64,000 nt of DNA, taken from contig NZ_JADNRC010000002.1 in NCBI RefSeq assembly GCF_015594725.1, forward strand, positions 1-64,000. Direction: 5' to 3'. A model generated the notes under the pieces. It was not told the origin of the DNA and did not search any database. It saw only the letters and a list, made by a program, of their open reading frames with translations. This document shows positions 7,429 through 15,586 of the stretch, piece by piece; the first letter of the stretch is position 1; the number at the start of each line of letters is the position of its first letter. The translations under genes were made by a program, and so were the position numbers. The DNA is from Flavobacterium sp. ALJ2 (lineage in GTDB: Bacteria; Bacteroidota; Bacteroidia; Flavobacteriales; Flavobacteriaceae).

Positions 7429-8730
7429 ATATTTCTGATAATTATTTACTTGAATTTTAGCTTTCAAATCGAACATTAAATTATATAATCCAAAAAAGGT
7501 TCTATTCATATATATAAAATGTTTCGAACCACGGTTTCCATTCATTTTTTTTAGATTCGTATCTTTAGAAAAACGCTCCCCCAATTGTCCTATACTATCA
7601 AAAAAAGCCTCATCAGAAAAATCAAATGTATCGGACTGAAATGGTTTTGTAAATAATGACAATAAATCATGGAACATTCCTGTAAAATATTCTATCTCTT
7701 CTTTGGTATCATCTTTTCTTAGAATTTCTAATTCAAAAAGTTTCTCATTAAAAAGCTTTTCATCAGTTATCACTTCTTTATTGATTAACTCAAAATAAGG
7801 AACATAAAAATCATTTGGAATTTGTTTCATACATCCAAAATCTAAAGCTACTAACTGTTTTTTATCGTTTACCAAGAAATTTCCAGGATGTGGATCAGCA
7901 TGAACTTTTCGTAAAATATGAATTTGATACATGTAAAAATCCCAAAGTGCTTGCCCGATAACATCCGATTCCTCTTGATTGGGCTTCTTCGCAGTATATT
8001 CTGAAAGATGAATCCCAGTCATCCAATCCATAGTAATGATTTTCTCTGAAGAAAAGGCTGGATAATAATTCGGAAAAACCAGGTTTTCTATCTTTTTACA
8101 AGCTTCGACAACTTCTTGACTTTGCTGTAATTCCAATAAATAGTTTGTTTCTTCTATTAACTTATCTTCAACTTCTTTAAAATATTTATCTGAATCTTTT
8201 CCTTGCAGATTAAACATTCTTATTGCCATGGGTTTTACCAAAGCCAAATCAGAAGAAATACTATTAGCAACTCCTGGATACTGAATTTTTACGGCTAGTT
8301 GTTTACCATCTTTTACAGCTAAATGTACCTGACCGATACTTGCTGCATTTACAGAATTGGGATTAAACTCATCAAAAATTTCATATGGTGTTTTACCAAA
8401 ATTAGTTTTAAAGGTTTTTAATACTAATGGTGCAGAAAGTGGCGGAACTGAAAATTGTGACAATGAAAATTTTTCGACATAGGCTTGTGGCAAGAAATTC
8501 TTGTCCATACTTAACATCTGTGCCACTTTAAGCGCACTTCCTTTTAAGCTTTTAAGTCCGTCGTAGATGTCTTCGGCATTATTTTCGTTTAATTTATCGC
8601 GGGTTATGTCTGGATTTACAATTTTCTCACCGTAATATTTTAAATAATTCACTCCTATTTTTGCTCCTGTTTGAACTAATTTGCTCGCCCTTTCAATTTT
8701 AGAAGTCGGGATATAGTCGATAGTTTTCAT
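7426..8730 (-). CDS. ABC1/AarF (UbiB/ADCK-like) atypical kinase
   Basis: 434 residues of the ABC1 kinase family. Landmarks in order: the KxGQ-like motif as KVAQMLSM (about 68-75), the alanine-rich loop AASIGQVH (about 130-137), the lysine strand LAVKIQYPG, the catalytic loop VHADPHPGNFLV (about 276-287) and the metal-binding DFG (about 299-301). These proteins act on isoprenoid quinone or lipid metabolism in many organisms; the substrate here is unknown. It overlaps the upstream TetR gene by 4 nt (ATGA), so the two are translationally coupled. Confidence 0.88.
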   Translation of the reverse strand: MKTIDYIPTSKIERASKLVQTGAKIGVNYLKYYGEKIVNPDITRDKLNENNAEDIYDGLKSLKGSALKVAQMLSMDKNFLPQAYVEKFSLSQFSVPPLSAPLVLKTFKTNFGKTPYEIFDEFNPNSVNAASIGQVHLAVKDGKQLAVKIQYPGVANSISSDLALVKPMAIRMFNLQGKDSDKYFKEVEDKLIEETNYLLELQQSQEVVEACKKIENLVFPNYYPAFSSEKIITMDWMTGIHLSEYTAKKPNQEESDVIGQALWDFYMYQIHILRKVHADPHPGNFLVNDKKQLVALDFGCMKQIPNDFYVPYFELINKEVITDEKLFNEKLFELEILRKDDTKEEIEYFTGMFHDLLSLFTKPFQSDTFDFSDEAFFDSIGQLGERFSKDTNLKKMNGNRGSKHFIYMNRTFFGLYNLMFDLKAKIQVNNYQKY

Positions 8731-9389
8731 TGTTTGCTGTATATTTTTTCTTTAAAAATAAATTTACCAAAATCTAGTAAATGATTCATTGGCGCTACAT
8801 TCATCAATTCAAAAGAAACATTTACAGACTTTTCGATAAAAATATCTGTTTTTTCAAAAGCTGGTGAGGCATCGTCTACCCAAAATTTAAGGGTAAGTAA
8901 AAGCTGCATCCACGCTGTTTCCTGAATTGCTTTTTCCTGAAAATTTTGAAGTTTCTCTTGTTGAACTCGAAAATCATCGGTTATGATTAGGCTAATATAT
9001 TTCTTAAAACTATCACGAAGTGTGGTTAGTTTTGCCAAGTTTTTTATCGGATTCGAGTAACTTTTCAAAGCTTGAACAACATAACTACGGTTTGCAGTTA
9101 GCAATTCGAAAAAAGTAAAATAAAAACTAAGCATTTTATTCTTCATATCATATTCATGATACTCTGGATTTTTATCTAATAATTCAACTGTGTTTTCAAA
9201 AAAAAGATTGAAAATTTCTTTCTCTAATCCTTCAAATGTTCCAAAAAAAGTGTAAAATTCGGATTCTTCAAAATCATTTTCTTTAGCAAAATGGAAAATC
9301 GATTTTGGATTTTGCCCATGTTCTAAAACGTAATTCATATACAAAGAAACAATTTTATCTTTTGTCAATATTTCTTTTTTAGTTTCCAT
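8727..9389 (-). CDS. TetR-family transcriptional regulator
   Basis: 220 residues. The N-terminal 60 residues form a TetR helix-turn-helix (IVSLYMNYVLEHG, then SIFHFAKENDFEESEFYTFFGTFE interrupted only by the turn, then LEKEIFNLFF). The rest is an all-helical ligand domain of the Bacteroidota type. It is the first gene of a two-gene operon with the ABC1 kinase, and divergent from the SDR gene. The shared 99-bp intergenic region contains a GTTTA-N18-TAAAC site. Its ligand is unknown. Confidence 0.8.
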   Translation of the reverse strand: METKKEILTKDKIVSLYMNYVLEHGQNPKSIFHFAKENDFEESEFYTFFGTFEGLEKEIFNLFFENTVELLDKNPEYHEYDMKNKMLSFYFTFFELLTANRSYVVQALKSYSNPIKNLAKLTTLRDSFKKYISLIITDDFRVQQEKLQNFQEKAIQETAWMQLLLTLKFWVDDASPAFEKTDIFIEKSVNVSFELMNVAPMNHLLDFGKFIFKEKIYSKQ

Positions 9390-9428
9390 ACCATTTACTT
9401 TTTTTAATTGAGTATAAAGATAAGCAAC

Positions 9429-9456
9429 GTTTAACTATATTTACGTAATGCTAAAC
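9429..9456. promoter_or_regulatory. Operator-like repeat between the TetR and SDR genes
   Basis: GTTTA (9429-9433) and TAAAC (9452-9456) are separated by exactly 18 nt, as at the merR and crtI starts. The spacer holds TATATTTA, one base off the TAnnTTTG -7 box for the rightward gene. The arms are shorter (five paired bases) than at the other two sites, so this one is less certain. Confidence 0.45.
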
Positions 9457-9488
9457 AAAACAAGGTGTTAAATATATTATAAACTATT

Positions 9489-10400
9489 ATGACTAAAAAT
9501 ATTTTATTAACTGGTGGCTCTGGCTTTATAGGGAAAAAACTTACTGAATTATTAATTAGCCATGGGTATACGGTCTCTGTATTAACTCGGACCGAAAGAA
9601 AAGCTAGTGAAAATATTATCTATTATAAATGGGATATAGAAAACAACTATATAGATGAGGCTTCTGTTTTAAAAGCAGATTACATTATTCATCTTGCCGG
9701 TGAAGGTATTGCTTCAAAAAAATGGACAGATAAACGCAAAAAAGAAATTATAGATAGTAGAGAAAAACCTATTGAGCTCATTTATTCTGTTTTAAAAAAG
9801 AATAATAAATCCTTAGAGGCTTTTATATCTGCATCGGCTGTTGGTATTTATGGTGCTTTTACAAGTGAAACTATTTGTACCGAAGAAACTCCCGCAACAA
9901 ATGATTTCTTGGGAGCTACTTGCCAAAAATGGGAAGCAGCTACCGAATGTATTAAATCACTAGGAATCCGCACTGTTATAATACGAACTGGTTTAGTTTT
10001 GGGTAAAGATGATGGGTTTTTAAAAAAATTGGTTCCAATTTTTAAGTATGGTTTTGGTTCTATTGTGGGAACTGGAAAACAATATATGCCTTGGATTCAT
10101 ATTGATGACTTATGCAGTATTTATCTTCTTGCAATTACAAACACTAGTATGAATGGTCCTTTTAATGCTGCTGTTACTGATAACACTAATAATGCTATTT
10201 TCTCTAAAGCTTTGGCGAATGTATATAGTTTTTCTATTTGGTTACCTAAAATCCCTTCTTTTATTGTTAAATTGATAATGGGAGAAATGAGCAAAATTAT
10301 ATTAACGGGGCAACGTGTTTCTTCTAAAAAAATAGAAAGTGCTGGTTTTAAATTTAAATATTCAAATTTAAAACCAGCACTTATGGATTGTTTAAATTAA
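9489..10400 (+). CDS. TIGR01777-family SDR epimerase (YfcH/SulA-like)
   Basis: 303 residues. It starts with the NAD(P)-binding GGSGFIG motif (residues 9-15) and has HLAGEGI, SASAVGIYG (about 114-122) and PWIHIDDL (about 202-209), all typical of the YfcH-type epimerase subfamily, with a DUF1731-like end. The substrate is not known for this family. In several bacteria homologues sit in blue-light regulons with photolyase and SRPBCC genes, which fits the shared operator-like site upstream. The last 20 codons contain a 19-bp perfect inverted repeat. Confidence 0.85.
   Translation: MTKNILLTGGSGFIGKKLTELLISHGYTVSVLTRTERKASENIIYYKWDIENNYIDEASVLKADYIIHLAGEGIASKKWTDKRKKEIIDSREKPIELIYSVLKKNNKSLEAFISASAVGIYGAFTSETICTEETPATNDFLGATCQKWEAATECIKSLGIRTVIIRTGLVLGKDDGFLKKLVPIFKYGFGSIVGTGKQYMPWIHIDDLCSIYLLAITNTSMNGPFNAAVTDNTNNAIFSKALANVYSFSIWLPKIPSFIVKLIMGEMSKIILTGQRVSSKKIESAGFKFKYSNLKPALMDCLN
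10324..10382 (-). terminator. Terminator for the YceI gene, embedded in the SDR coding end
   Basis: AAGTGCTGGTTTTAAATTT (10337-10355) and its exact reverse complement (10364-10382) form a 19-bp stem with an 8-nt loop. Read leftwards, the stem is followed by a T-rich tract (TTTCTATTTTTTT), so it looks like an intrinsic terminator for the convergent YceI gene. The two genes are separated by only 3 nt, so the signal had to lie inside the neighbour's coding region. Confidence 0.7.
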
Positions 10401-10403
10401 CTT

Positions 10404-10943
10404 TTATTTCATTATTCCTACCAAGCTTGTATTTACCTTTTTAGATACTTTACTTTCTATCATTGATGGTATCTTAATATTAAAATCATCCGTATTAAGT
10501 GAGAAATCTGAAATGATTTCTATGCCTTCGGGAACTTTTTTTAGTATTGCACTTACTTCTATTTCTTTTATTTTACCGTGAATTTGAAGTTTCCCTTTAA
10601 TAGTGTATTCCTTTGGCGATTCAGTAATATCTTTCATATCAAATTTCCCGATTTTACCTTTAAATATAGCTTTTGGATATCGATCACTTTCAATATAATT
10701 TTGATTAAAATGAGTTTCCATTAAATCCATTTTAAATCGAAAATTTTTAATCACAGCCACACAAACAAAACTACTTGTTTCTGGCTCCATTACCATAATT
10801 ACCGATTTATTAACTGCGTTTACCTCTTCAAAGAAAGGTACTGAAGCTTCAAAGTTAATAACCCCCATTGAAGTTCTTATTTTATCTTGTGCGGTAATAA
10901 AATTAGCGGTAAGTAATAAAATTAAAAAAGTACTTTTTTTCAT
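10404..10943 (-). CDS. YceI-like periplasmic protein
   Basis: 179 residues with a signal peptide (MKKSTFLILLLTANFITAQ). The body matches the YceI lipocalin-like fold: an opening DKIRTSMGVINFEA strand, FNQNYIESDRYPKAIFKGKI, and YTIKGKLQIHGKIKEIEV. YceI proteins bind isoprenoid-type lipids in a barrel. The start at 10943 is preferred over an in-frame ATG four codons upstream because it gives a clean signal peptide. Single gene, ended by the hairpin inside the neighbouring SDR gene. Confidence 0.85.
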   Translation of the reverse strand: MKKSTFLILLLTANFITAQDKIRTSMGVINFEASVPFFEEVNAVNKSVIMVMEPETSSFVCVAVIKNFRFKMDLMETHFNQNYIESDRYPKAIFKGKIGKFDMKDITESPKEYTIKGKLQIHGKIKEIEVSAILKKVPEGIEIISDFSLNTDDFNIKIPSMIESKVSKKVNTSLVGIMK

Positions 10944-11153
10944 AATCTTCTGCAATTAAGATTAAACACATTGCATGATTTTTTTGAAAAGTCTATTGAA
11001 AGAAACAAACTAACAACAGACATAAATCAAAAAAAGAACTATTCTGAAAAGAGATCAAGCCACTAACGCTATCTAAATGCTCTTTCTTAAAGTTACGAAT
11101 TTTAATCTACTTTAGTTCTTAAAACAACGCTAAAACTTACACAAAAAACTATT

Positions 11154-11708
11154 TTAATTTAGCTCTAGTAAAACATTGTATTTACTTAAACTTGCCAATG
11201 TTTCTATAGAACTATAATTATATTCTTCTGCATGATTTTCGACTTCTTTTTTCACCTCTATATGTTTCAAAGCTTTACAAAAACGTCTTACTTCTTCAAG
11301 ATTTGATAAAATAAGTCCTGGAACAAGAACACTCTTTCCTTCTTTATCTTTGGCTACCATTGTAAAGTAAGAAGAATTACAATGTTTTATTGCTCCTGTC
11401 TGAATATTTTCGGCTTCAACACGAATCCCAACAATCATTGAGCTTTTACCTACGTAATTAACAGAGGCTTTCATAGTTACCAATTCTCCTACCTCAATAG
11501 GTTTTAGGAAATTGACTGTATCCACCGAAGCTGTTACGCAGTAATTACCTGAGAATTTTGATGCACAAGCAAAAGCAATTTGATCTAGTAATGATAATAT
11601 GTAACCTCCATGTATCTTGCCGCTAAAATTAGTATGCGACGGAAGCATTAATTCTGAAATGCTTATTCTCGAACAGGCTACTGTTTTAAAGTTTGTATTT
11701 GTATTCAT
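11154..11708 (-). CDS. Acyl-CoA thioesterase, hotdog fold
   Basis: 184 residues. The hotdog signature is clear: FSGKIHGGYILSLLDQIAFA (about 28-47), ASVDTVNFLKPIEVGELV and VEAENIQTG. This resembles YciA/BACH-type thioesterases, which hydrolyse fatty acyl-CoAs to free acid and CoA. A C-terminal extension (about 135-184) is charged and of unknown role. It lies 8 nt after the small membrane protein gene transcribed before it and may share its transcript. Confidence 0.88.
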   Translation of the reverse strand: MNTNTNFKTVACSRISISELMLPSHTNFSGKIHGGYILSLLDQIAFACASKFSGNYCVTASVDTVNFLKPIEVGELVTMKASVNYVGKSSMIVGIRVEAENIQTGAIKHCNSSYFTMVAKDKEGKSVLVPGLILSNLEEVRRFCKALKHIEVKKEVENHAEEYNYSSIETLASLSKYNVLLELN

Positions 11709-11716
11709 ATTATATA

Positions 11717-12082
11717 TTATTTTACATTAAATGGGGAATCTTCTTTTTTTACAGCCTTTACAAAAAAACGCGTTTCTCCCCACCAAGGAAATGTTTTATA
11801 CTTTTCGACATACTCCAATTTTACATAACCTCCTTGAAGCACTTTTAAATCTTCTATAACTTTTTTGTCACCGTCTAAAACGGAGAAAGAGAATATTTGA
11901 GCTCCAGAAATTCCTTGGCTCAGTTCTCCTTCCCATGTTTTCATCATAACTCCTTTATGACTAAGCCTGATTAATTCACCTGAACGGATTCCTGTACTAT
12001 AAGGTACATAATAAATAAAACTAAAATACCCAATTAGAGCTATAGCAGCAATACCAATGATAATTCCCAGAATTCGTTTCAT
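11717..12082 (-). CDS. Small membrane-anchored protein of unknown function
   Basis: 121 residues: one N-terminal membrane helix (about 4-24), then a soluble domain of about 95 residues facing the periplasm (SGIRSGELIRLSHKG, then MMKTWEGELSQGI, and a tryptophan-rich FPWWGETRFFV). Similar Flavobacterium proteins are often labelled 6-phosphogluconate dehydrogenase, but nothing here resembles that enzyme: no Rossmann motif and far too short. Function unknown. It sits between rmuC and a thioesterase, all on the minus strand. Confidence 0.75.
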   Translation of the reverse strand: MKRILGIIIGIAAIALIGYFSFIYYVPYSTGIRSGELIRLSHKGVMMKTWEGELSQGISGAQIFSFSVLDGDKKVIEDLKVLQGGYVKLEYVEKYKTFPWWGETRFFVKAVKKEDSPFNVK

Positions 12083-12102
12083 ACAACTATTTGTTTAATA
12101 AT

Positions 12103-13461
12103 TTAATTTTCGCTGTTATTTGCTCTTGCCAAAATATTCTCTGGAAGTGACTTTTTGGCCTTTGCTCCCATTTTCTTCAATTTTTCTACACTTGTAATTA
12201 AATTTCCTCGTCCTTCAACTAGTTTACTCATGGCATTTTCATATTCGGTTTTTGAGTCATTTATTTTGTTACCTATTTTAATTAAATCGGCTATAAAACC
12301 TTCAAACTTATCATACAACGCTCCGGCTTGTCTGGCTATTTCAAAAGCATTTTCTTGTTGTTTTTGATTTGCCCACATGCTGTCGATGGTTCGCAAAGTC
12401 GCCAATAATGTAGTTGGTGTAACAATTACAATGTTTTTTTCAAAAGCTCTATTATATAAGGTAGCTTCTTCATTTAATGCTATTGCAAAAGCAGGCTCTA
12501 TTGGTATAAAAAGCAATACAAAATCAGGGCTTTCTATTTGATATAAATCATGGTAATTTTTATTTCCAAGTTGCTCAACATGACGTTTTATAGAATTTAC
12601 ATGCTCTTTTAAGTAATCTGCTTTTAAGCTATCATTTTCTTCATTTATCCATTTTTCATATGCTGTTAAAGAAACTTTAGAATCTACAATCATTTTTTTA
12701 CCATCTGGTAAATGAATCACTACATCTGGAAGAACACGAAGACCAACCTCATTAGTAAAACTCTGTTGCACTTCATACTCTCTTCCCTTTTCTAAACCAG
12801 ACTTTTCAAGAACTCGTTCCAAAACCAGCTCTCCCCAATTTCCTTGTATTTTACTATCTCCTTTTAAGGCCTTAGTTAGGTTTAGAGTTTCTTTACTCAT
12901 TTGAGCATTCATTTCACTTAACCCAATTATTTGTTGACGTAAAGCTGCATGATAATCAATACTTTCTTTATGTGTGTCTTCTACTTTCTTTTCAAAGCCT
13001 ATTATTTTATCTTGCAATGGTAACAAGATATTTTTCATATTTTCATTATTTTGCGCAGTAAATTTTGTCGATTTTTCTTCGAGTATTTTATTTGCAAGAT
13101 TTTCAAACTCTTTGGTGAATTTTTCCTGAAGTTGTTCTACTTCATTTTTTTGTTCTTTATGGCGTTCCCATAAATTCTCAAAATCGACTTCTTTTTTCGA
13201 AAGCTGAATTGCAAGGCTATCTTTTTCAGTTCGAATAATTTCTTTATCAAAATTTGTTGCTTGAAGTTGTTTCTCGAAATTATTTTTTTCTGATTGAAAA
13301 TATGCTTTTTGCTCTTGAAACTGATTTGTTAAAGCTATCAACTTTTCGTTTAAACTTACTTTCTCAGATTGGAATCGTGCAGAAAAAATAAGTTTACCTA
13401 TAAAAGCTCCAATGATTAAAGCAATAAGAAAGGCCAGTAAAAAAGGAAACAGATTCAACAT
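12103..13461 (-). CDS. rmuC: DNA recombination protein RmuC
   Basis: About 452 residues from the ATG at 13461. An N-terminal membrane helix (LFPFLLAFLIALIIGAFIG) is followed by a long coiled coil (about 30-165) and the RmuC nuclease-like core: GDSKIQGNWGELVLERVLE, LPDVVIHLPDGKKMIVDSKV, FIPIEPAFAIAL and VTPTTLLATLRTI. RmuC limits inversions at short inverted repeats in E. coli. A longer in-frame reading to 13509 exists, but the extra 16 residues break the membrane-anchor start. Confidence 0.93.
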   Translation of the reverse strand: MLNLFPFLLAFLIALIIGAFIGKLIFSARFQSEKVSLNEKLIALTNQFQEQKAYFQSEKNNFEKQLQATNFDKEIIRTEKDSLAIQLSKKEVDFENLWERHKEQKNEVEQLQEKFTKEFENLANKILEEKSTKFTAQNNENMKNILLPLQDKIIGFEKKVEDTHKESIDYHAALRQQIIGLSEMNAQMSKETLNLTKALKGDSKIQGNWGELVLERVLEKSGLEKGREYEVQQSFTNEVGLRVLPDVVIHLPDGKKMIVDSKVSLTAYEKWINEENDSLKADYLKEHVNSIKRHVEQLGNKNYHDLYQIESPDFVLLFIPIEPAFAIALNEEATLYNRAFEKNIVIVTPTTLLATLRTIDSMWANQKQQENAFEIARQAGALYDKFEGFIADLIKIGNKINDSKTEYENAMSKLVEGRGNLITSVEKLKKMGAKAKKSLPENILARANNSEN

Positions 13462-13659
13462 ATAAAGACTTTTAAAAGAGTAAAAATACACAATAATAAC
13501 TACTCTCAAAGAAGAGATTCTTTTTTGAGTTTTAAAAAACCCCCTTACAATAATTGTATTGCAAACACAAAAAAAAATTTAATACAAAAACATCAACTTC
13601 AACGCAACCTTTTTTGCTTTATGTCATCTATTAATATATAATCTTTTAAAATATTAAAA

Positions 13660-14538
13660 ATGAAGAAAATTATTTTAGCCCTATTTGTTGCTTTGGGGAT
13701 CAGTTCTTGTTCTTTGAATGCTGATAATGACTATCAAAGCTGTGGCGATTATAGTAATGTTACTTTTTCTGGTTTTCCTCTAGAATGCAACTATACTATA
13801 AAAGACATGCCTGCTACACCTATGGCTGTGGCAATAAAAACACAAGAAAAAATGGATTCTTTTTTTATAAAAAACACAAATCCTTGCCCTACATCTGTGA
13901 ATCCTACTATCGATTTTACCAAAAATTATTTAATTGGTATTTTTTCTGGACCAAAACCAACTAGCGGATATGAAATAAAAATTAGCTCTATAGTAGAGAA
14001 CTCTTGCGAAATAATAGTACAATACTATGAAAAAGAGCCTCTTCCGAATGAAGAAGTTAATACTCCTGCAACAAATCCATATGATTTTGTTTTAATTCCC
14101 AAAACTGACAAGCCTATTTACTTAAATAAGGTAAGTCAAAGCAAAAATTTTGTTGTTATAGGAAGTTATAGTAGTCAATGTACTGGATCTGATTGCCAAT
14201 TATTTTTTAATATCAATAATCTAAATGTAATTCAATATTTTAATGTAGTTGTTGGTCAATATGATTTTAGCAAATACAACTATCAGACATTGAACAAAAA
14301 GGGGGATTATTCTGAGTTTGTAAAGATGATTCCTACAGAGATTTTAAATCTAAATGGTGGTACTAAGACCTATGGAAGCCCAGATTCGGCTTCTCAAGGC
14401 GGAATATACTTTGAATTGAGCCAAGGCAATAAAGTTACTAAAGTACTTATAGACAGTAACAATACATCAGATCAAAGCCAAGAAATTATTACATTTAAAA
14501 AAGCAATTAAAGATAAAATTGCAGTATTAAGAAACTAA
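13660..14538 (+). CDS. Lipoprotein with a PrcB-like C-terminal domain in its N-terminal half
   Basis: 292 residues with a lipoprotein signal (ALFVALGISSCSLN; Cys near residue 17). Residues about 45-155 resemble the PrcB_C domain: YLIGIFSGPKPTSGYEIKI has the GxxPTxGYxI hallmark, followed by VQYYEKEPLPNEE and a strand ending YDFVLIPK. PrcB is a partner of a spirochete protease complex; in Bacteroidota the domain occurs in many lipoproteins of unknown role. The second half (about 160-292) is unrecognised, with two cysteine pairs. Confidence 0.7.
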   Translation: MKKIILALFVALGISSCSLNADNDYQSCGDYSNVTFSGFPLECNYTIKDMPATPMAVAIKTQEKMDSFFIKNTNPCPTSVNPTIDFTKNYLIGIFSGPKPTSGYEIKISSIVENSCEIIVQYYEKEPLPNEEVNTPATNPYDFVLIPKTDKPIYLNKVSQSKNFVVIGSYSSQCTGSDCQLFFNINNLNVIQYFNVVVGQYDFSKYNYQTLNKKGDYSEFVKMIPTEILNLNGGTKTYGSPDSASQGGIYFELSQGNKVTKVLIDSNNTSDQSQEIITFKKAIKDKIAVLRN

Positions 14539-14579
14539 TTTAACTTTGTAGGTTAAATAATTAACATCAATTTTTTATA

Positions 14580-14981
14580 ATGAAAAAAACAATCTTAGCT
14601 CTTCTAGTTATTATTTCTGTTTCAACTTATTCTGCAAATGTAATTTTCGAGTCTGATAAAACAGCTAAACTTTATGGAAGTTGGACTTGGCAAAAATCTA
14701 CTGGTGGTCAAAACGGTAGCTACACCTCAACTCCAAAGAGTATTGGAAGCACTAAAAAGCTTATTTTTACATCTGAGGGAAAAGTAATTACATACATGAA
14801 CAATGTCGAAATAAGAAATAGTAAATATAAGGTTACTAAAGGTATCAGCGTACTTGATAATCTAGAGCATGATTTAATCACTTTTGAAGGTCTAACCTAT
14901 ATTATCGAAAAATTAGACTCTAAAAGTTTAATTCTCACAAACAATTATCCTAATGGATACAGTTCTACTTATAAAAAGTAG
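14580..14981 (+). CDS. Exported lipocalin-like small protein
   Basis: 133 residues with a signal peptide (MKKTILALLVIISVSTYSA). The mature part begins LYGSWTWQKSTGG and continues with alternating short strands (KLIFTSEGKVITYMNN, YIIEKLDSKSLILTN), the pattern of lipocalin-like proteins of Bacteroidota. The ligand is unknown. It is 41 nt after the PrcB-like gene and just before the ECF sigma gene. Confidence 0.6.
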   Translation: MKKTILALLVIISVSTYSANVIFESDKTAKLYGSWTWQKSTGGQNGSYTSTPKSIGSTKKLIFTSEGKVITYMNNVEIRNSKYKVTKGISVLDNLEHDLITFEGLTYIIEKLDSKSLILTNNYPNGYSSTYKK

Positions 14982-15034
14982 AATATTAAATATCCAAATG
15001 CCTATTGCAATCTAATTTACTTTAAAATTATTTT

Positions 15035-15586
15035 TTGAAAGACAATCTAGACTTACTTATAAAAAAGTGCATTGACAATGACAGAGGAGGGCAATTGAGA
15101 ATTTATCAATTGTTCTCTCCTGTATTGTATGGAATTTGTCTAAAATATATGAAGAATGAAGATGATGCAAAAGATGTCTTTCAAGAAGCATTTATAATCG
15201 TTTTTCAAAAAATAAAGCAATATAAATTCGAAGGTAGTTTTGAGGGATGGATGAAACGAATTTTTATCAATAAACTCATAGAAACTCTAAAAAAAAGAAA
15301 AAGAGATTATCTTTTTTTGGATGTTTTTGACTCCGAAACAGAAATTATCGAGGAGGAAGAACTAGAAATTATTCCGATAACACAAGAAAAACTAATCGAA
15401 TACATTCAAGATTTACCCGACCAATATCGGATGGTTTTTAATCTATTTGTTTTCGAAAAAATGAAACACAAAGAGATTGCTGAAATGCTACAAATTACCG
15501 AAGGGACTTCCAAATCAAACTTGAATAGGGCAAAAAAAATATTACAAACAAAAATTTTGGCCGTATTAAATTTTAAAACCGCATGA
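15035..15586 (+). CDS. ECF-type RNA polymerase sigma factor
   Basis: 183 residues. Region 2 is visible as YMKNEDDAKDVFQEAFIIVF (about 40-59) with FEGWMKRIFINKLIETL, and region 4 as LPDQYRMVFNLFVFEKMKHK then EIAEMLQITEGTSKSNLNRA (about 152-171). The start must be TTG at 15035: an in-frame TAA lies at 15023 and the first downstream ATG would delete half of region 2. The gene overlaps its downstream membrane partner by 4 nt (ATGA), the usual sigma/anti-sigma coupling. Confidence 0.9.
   Translation: MKDNLDLLIKKCIDNDRGGQLRIYQLFSPVLYGICLKYMKNEDDAKDVFQEAFIIVFQKIKQYKFEGSFEGWMKRIFINKLIETLKKRKRDYLFLDVFDSETEIIEEEELEIIPITQEKLIEYIQDLPDQYRMVFNLFVFEKMKHKEIAEMLQITEGTSKSNLNRAKKILQTKILAVLNFKTA

Noticed and set aside
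11717-12082. Label as 6-phosphogluconate dehydrogenase
   Set aside because: The name is common for such Flavobacterium proteins, but this 121-residue membrane-anchored protein has no nucleotide-binding motif or dehydrogenase domain.
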